32,247 nt of DNA, taken from positions 1 to 32,247 of the forward strand of contig JAUCBJ010006531.1 of NCBI GenBank assembly GCA_032718475.1, written 5' to 3'. The notes below the pieces were generated by a model that was not told the DNA's origin, did not search any database, and saw only the letters and a program-made list of their open reading frames with translations. The DNA comes from Nemertoderma westbladi (lineage: Eukaryota > Xenacoelomorpha > Nemertodermatida > Nemertodermatidae). Each line of letters starts with the position of its first letter. Position 1 is the stretch's first letter. The translations under genes and the position numbers were made by a program. This document shows positions 30,664 through 32,247 of this stretch, one piece after another.

Positions 30664-31188
30664 AAAACGGAATCTAAAGGTTCGATGCTCTTTAGAGCAG
30701 CAGTAGAACCAGTACTCGTATATGGGAGTCTGTGCTGGCTTCTAACTGCAGAGGATTCCAAATCTCTGGATCGCACTTTCACAAGAATGATGTGCCGGGT
30801 TCATTGTGTCAAGTATAATGAACACATCTCCAATCAGACTCTATACAACATTGGAGGAAACATCCATTAGTCATCCTTAGCTTGACACTTGACCTGAACC
30901 GCCTCCGCTTTGCAGGGCATTGCTTTCGCCGTGAGTACCAGCCAGTGCATAATATCGTGCTTTGGCTAATAAATAAACATGGAGGACAGCCCATGCCTTT
31001 CTTGGGACGCCTGTTATAGGCGTATCTAAACACTGGCCTTGAAGATGCGGATGTTCTAGTAAATGTCATGGGTGGTAGGGAGATGTGACAGCGAAATTTT
31101 GTTGATAAGCCGGCACAGAATTATTAATATATATGTAATACATAATAATGCAGTTGCAATGCAGCATGCTGATAGTAGAAGTAGTAAT
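30664..31188 (+). pseudogene. RTE-like LINE 3' end, copy D
   Basis: Encodes LFRAAVEPVLVYGSLCWLLT, then HISNQTLYNIGG. After a frame change come HCFRREYQPVHN and FLGRLL, then a region matching the VMG..W end. The 3' UTR AATGCAGTTGCAATGCAGCA leads to GATAGTAGAAGTAGT, matching the copy C tail. It joins the end of the decapeptide relic almost directly. Confidence 0.8.
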
Positions 31189-31530
31189 TATAAAAATAAT
31201 TGTAAAATTACAGTGTTTCTAATATAAGAGCTTTGCTTTATTGGACCCTTAGACCCACTCATAAGTCAATTAATGGGCCAGACTGTATCTGATAAAACCC
31301 CACATGCTAAAGAAAGATAACCCCCCTTAATTGTATGTTCTAACCTAACTATTTTGTTTCACAATCTGGAAACAACAGATATCAAATTAAATGGTCTAAA
31401 ATGCGATCTACCTCTAAAAATATGTGCCCAAACAAATTATACACTATTTTAGATTATATTTAGTCAAAAATTAGATCGCATTACTCAAGATTTCTTAAAA
31501 TATTCAGTTTTTTCGTTTTTCTCAAAACTA
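31189..31530. other. Right interior of the 3.9 kb element, noncoding
   Basis: AT-rich. Holds CTGATAAAACCCC at 31289-31301 and AGATAACCCCCC near 31315, echoing the left subterminal motifs. No ORF. Confidence 0.55.
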
Positions 31531-31572
31531 CAAAAATCGACTTAGGGGGTTTTGTCGAATTACCGACGAGCT

Positions 31573-32190
31573 CATAGAGTAGGATACAACTCATAGAGTA
31601 GGATACAGCTCATAGAGTAGGATACAGCTCATAGAGTAGGATACAGCTCATATAGTAGGCTACAGCTCATAGAGTAGTCTGATACAGTTCATAGAGTAGA
31701 AGGATACAGCTCATAGAATAGGATACAGCTCATAGAGTAGAAGGATACAGCTCATAGAGTAGGATACAGCTCATAGAGTAGAAGGATACAGCTCATAGAG
31801 TAGGATACAGCTCATAGAGTAGGATACAGCTCATAGAGTACGATTCAGCTCATAGAGTAGGTTAGAGCTCATAGAGTAGAAGGATACAGCTCATAGAGTA
31901 GGATACAGCCCATAGAGTAGGATATAGCTCAAAGGGTAGGATGCAGCTCATAGAGTAGGATATATCTCATAGAGTAGGATAGAGCTCATAGAGTAAGATA
32001 CAGCTCATAGAGTAGGATACAGCTCATAGAGTAGGATACAGCTCATAGAGTATGATACAGCTCATAGACTAGGATACAGCTCATAGAGTAGGATACAGCT
32101 CATAGAGTTGGTTACAGCTCATAGAGTAGGATACTGCTCATAGAGTAGGATACAGCTCATAGAGTAGAAGGATACAGCTCATAGAGTAGT
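31573..32190. repeat. 19/22-bp minisatellite array, second block
   Basis: About 31 copies of the unit found at 25684-27150, in the same orientation and with the same AGAAGG length variant. It resumes directly at the right end of the 3.9 kb element and is followed by 57 bp of unassigned sequence to the window edge. Confidence 0.95.
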
Positions 32191-32247
32191 TTTTAGGGAC
32201 GGAGAAGAAAATCATCTTTCAATAAATTTTATATTAAAGGTAAAATT

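Larger units (their letters stand above)
27675..31568. mobile_element. 3.9 kb element with 38-bp terminal inverted repeats, inserted in the minisatellite
   Basis: The left TIR 27675-27712 and the complement of the right TIR 31531-31568 agree at 33 of 38 positions; the shared core is CTAAGTCGATTTTTG with AAAACCCC before it. Both sides are flanked by minisatellite sequence, with AGCT at 27670-27673 and 31569-31572 as a candidate 4-bp target duplication. The motif CTG(A/T)(T/C)AAAACCCC recurs inside both ends (27764, 27844, 27907, 27983 on the left; 31289 on the right), like subterminal transposase sites. No transposase is recognised. The interior holds LINE pieces and a decapeptide-repeat coding relic. 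Confidence 0.72.

Overview
The window is animal nuclear DNA. It holds a multi-exon gene with GT-AG introns (a kinesin-5 tail), a synaptic-vesicle-type transporter ORF, RTE-like LINE pieces, a hAT transposase relic, a tRNA-derived SINE and long minisatellites, all in AT-rich intergenic DNA. This mix suggests a repeat-rich invertebrate, probably marine. The species cannot be named from the sequence alone.

Layout. 1-1836 is repeat-laden noncoding DNA. 1837-3252 (+) is an intronless, intact SVOP-like MFS transporter. 3490-8303 is a block of transposon remains: the front part of a decayed RTE-like LINE, a minus-strand fragment of a second LINE family, and a 1.6 kb foldback element with ~400 bp inverted arms. 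8779-9223 is a short element with palindromic ends. 9310-12215 (-) is a broken hAT/ZMYM-type transposase, split by a second foldback element (11223-11791).

From 25521 down to 13984 (-) lie five exons encoding the C-terminal ~508 residues of kinesin-5 (KIF11/Eg5). Phases match at every junction, and the BimC box and stop codon are present. Its introns carry most of the repeat load. One 7.5 kb intron is about 96% a single array of ~189 copies of a 38-bp unit. The intron upstream of the first visible exon runs past the window edge. It holds a 19/22-bp minisatellite opened by two insertions: a 451-bp near-perfect hairpin flanked by TA (27153-27603), and a 3.9 kb element with 38-bp terminal inverted repeats (27675-31568).

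The 3.9 kb element is the least familiar object here. It has repeated subterminal AAAACCCC motifs and carries a decayed coding region built of ten-residue repeats (consensus SVAEDVQPVV) followed by an acidic unique tail. That coding region is interrupted by a LINE insertion with a candidate 12-bp target duplication. The two likely functional host genes are the SVOP-like transporter and KIF11. Nothing links them functionally, and the rest is mobile or tandem-repeat DNA of several ages.
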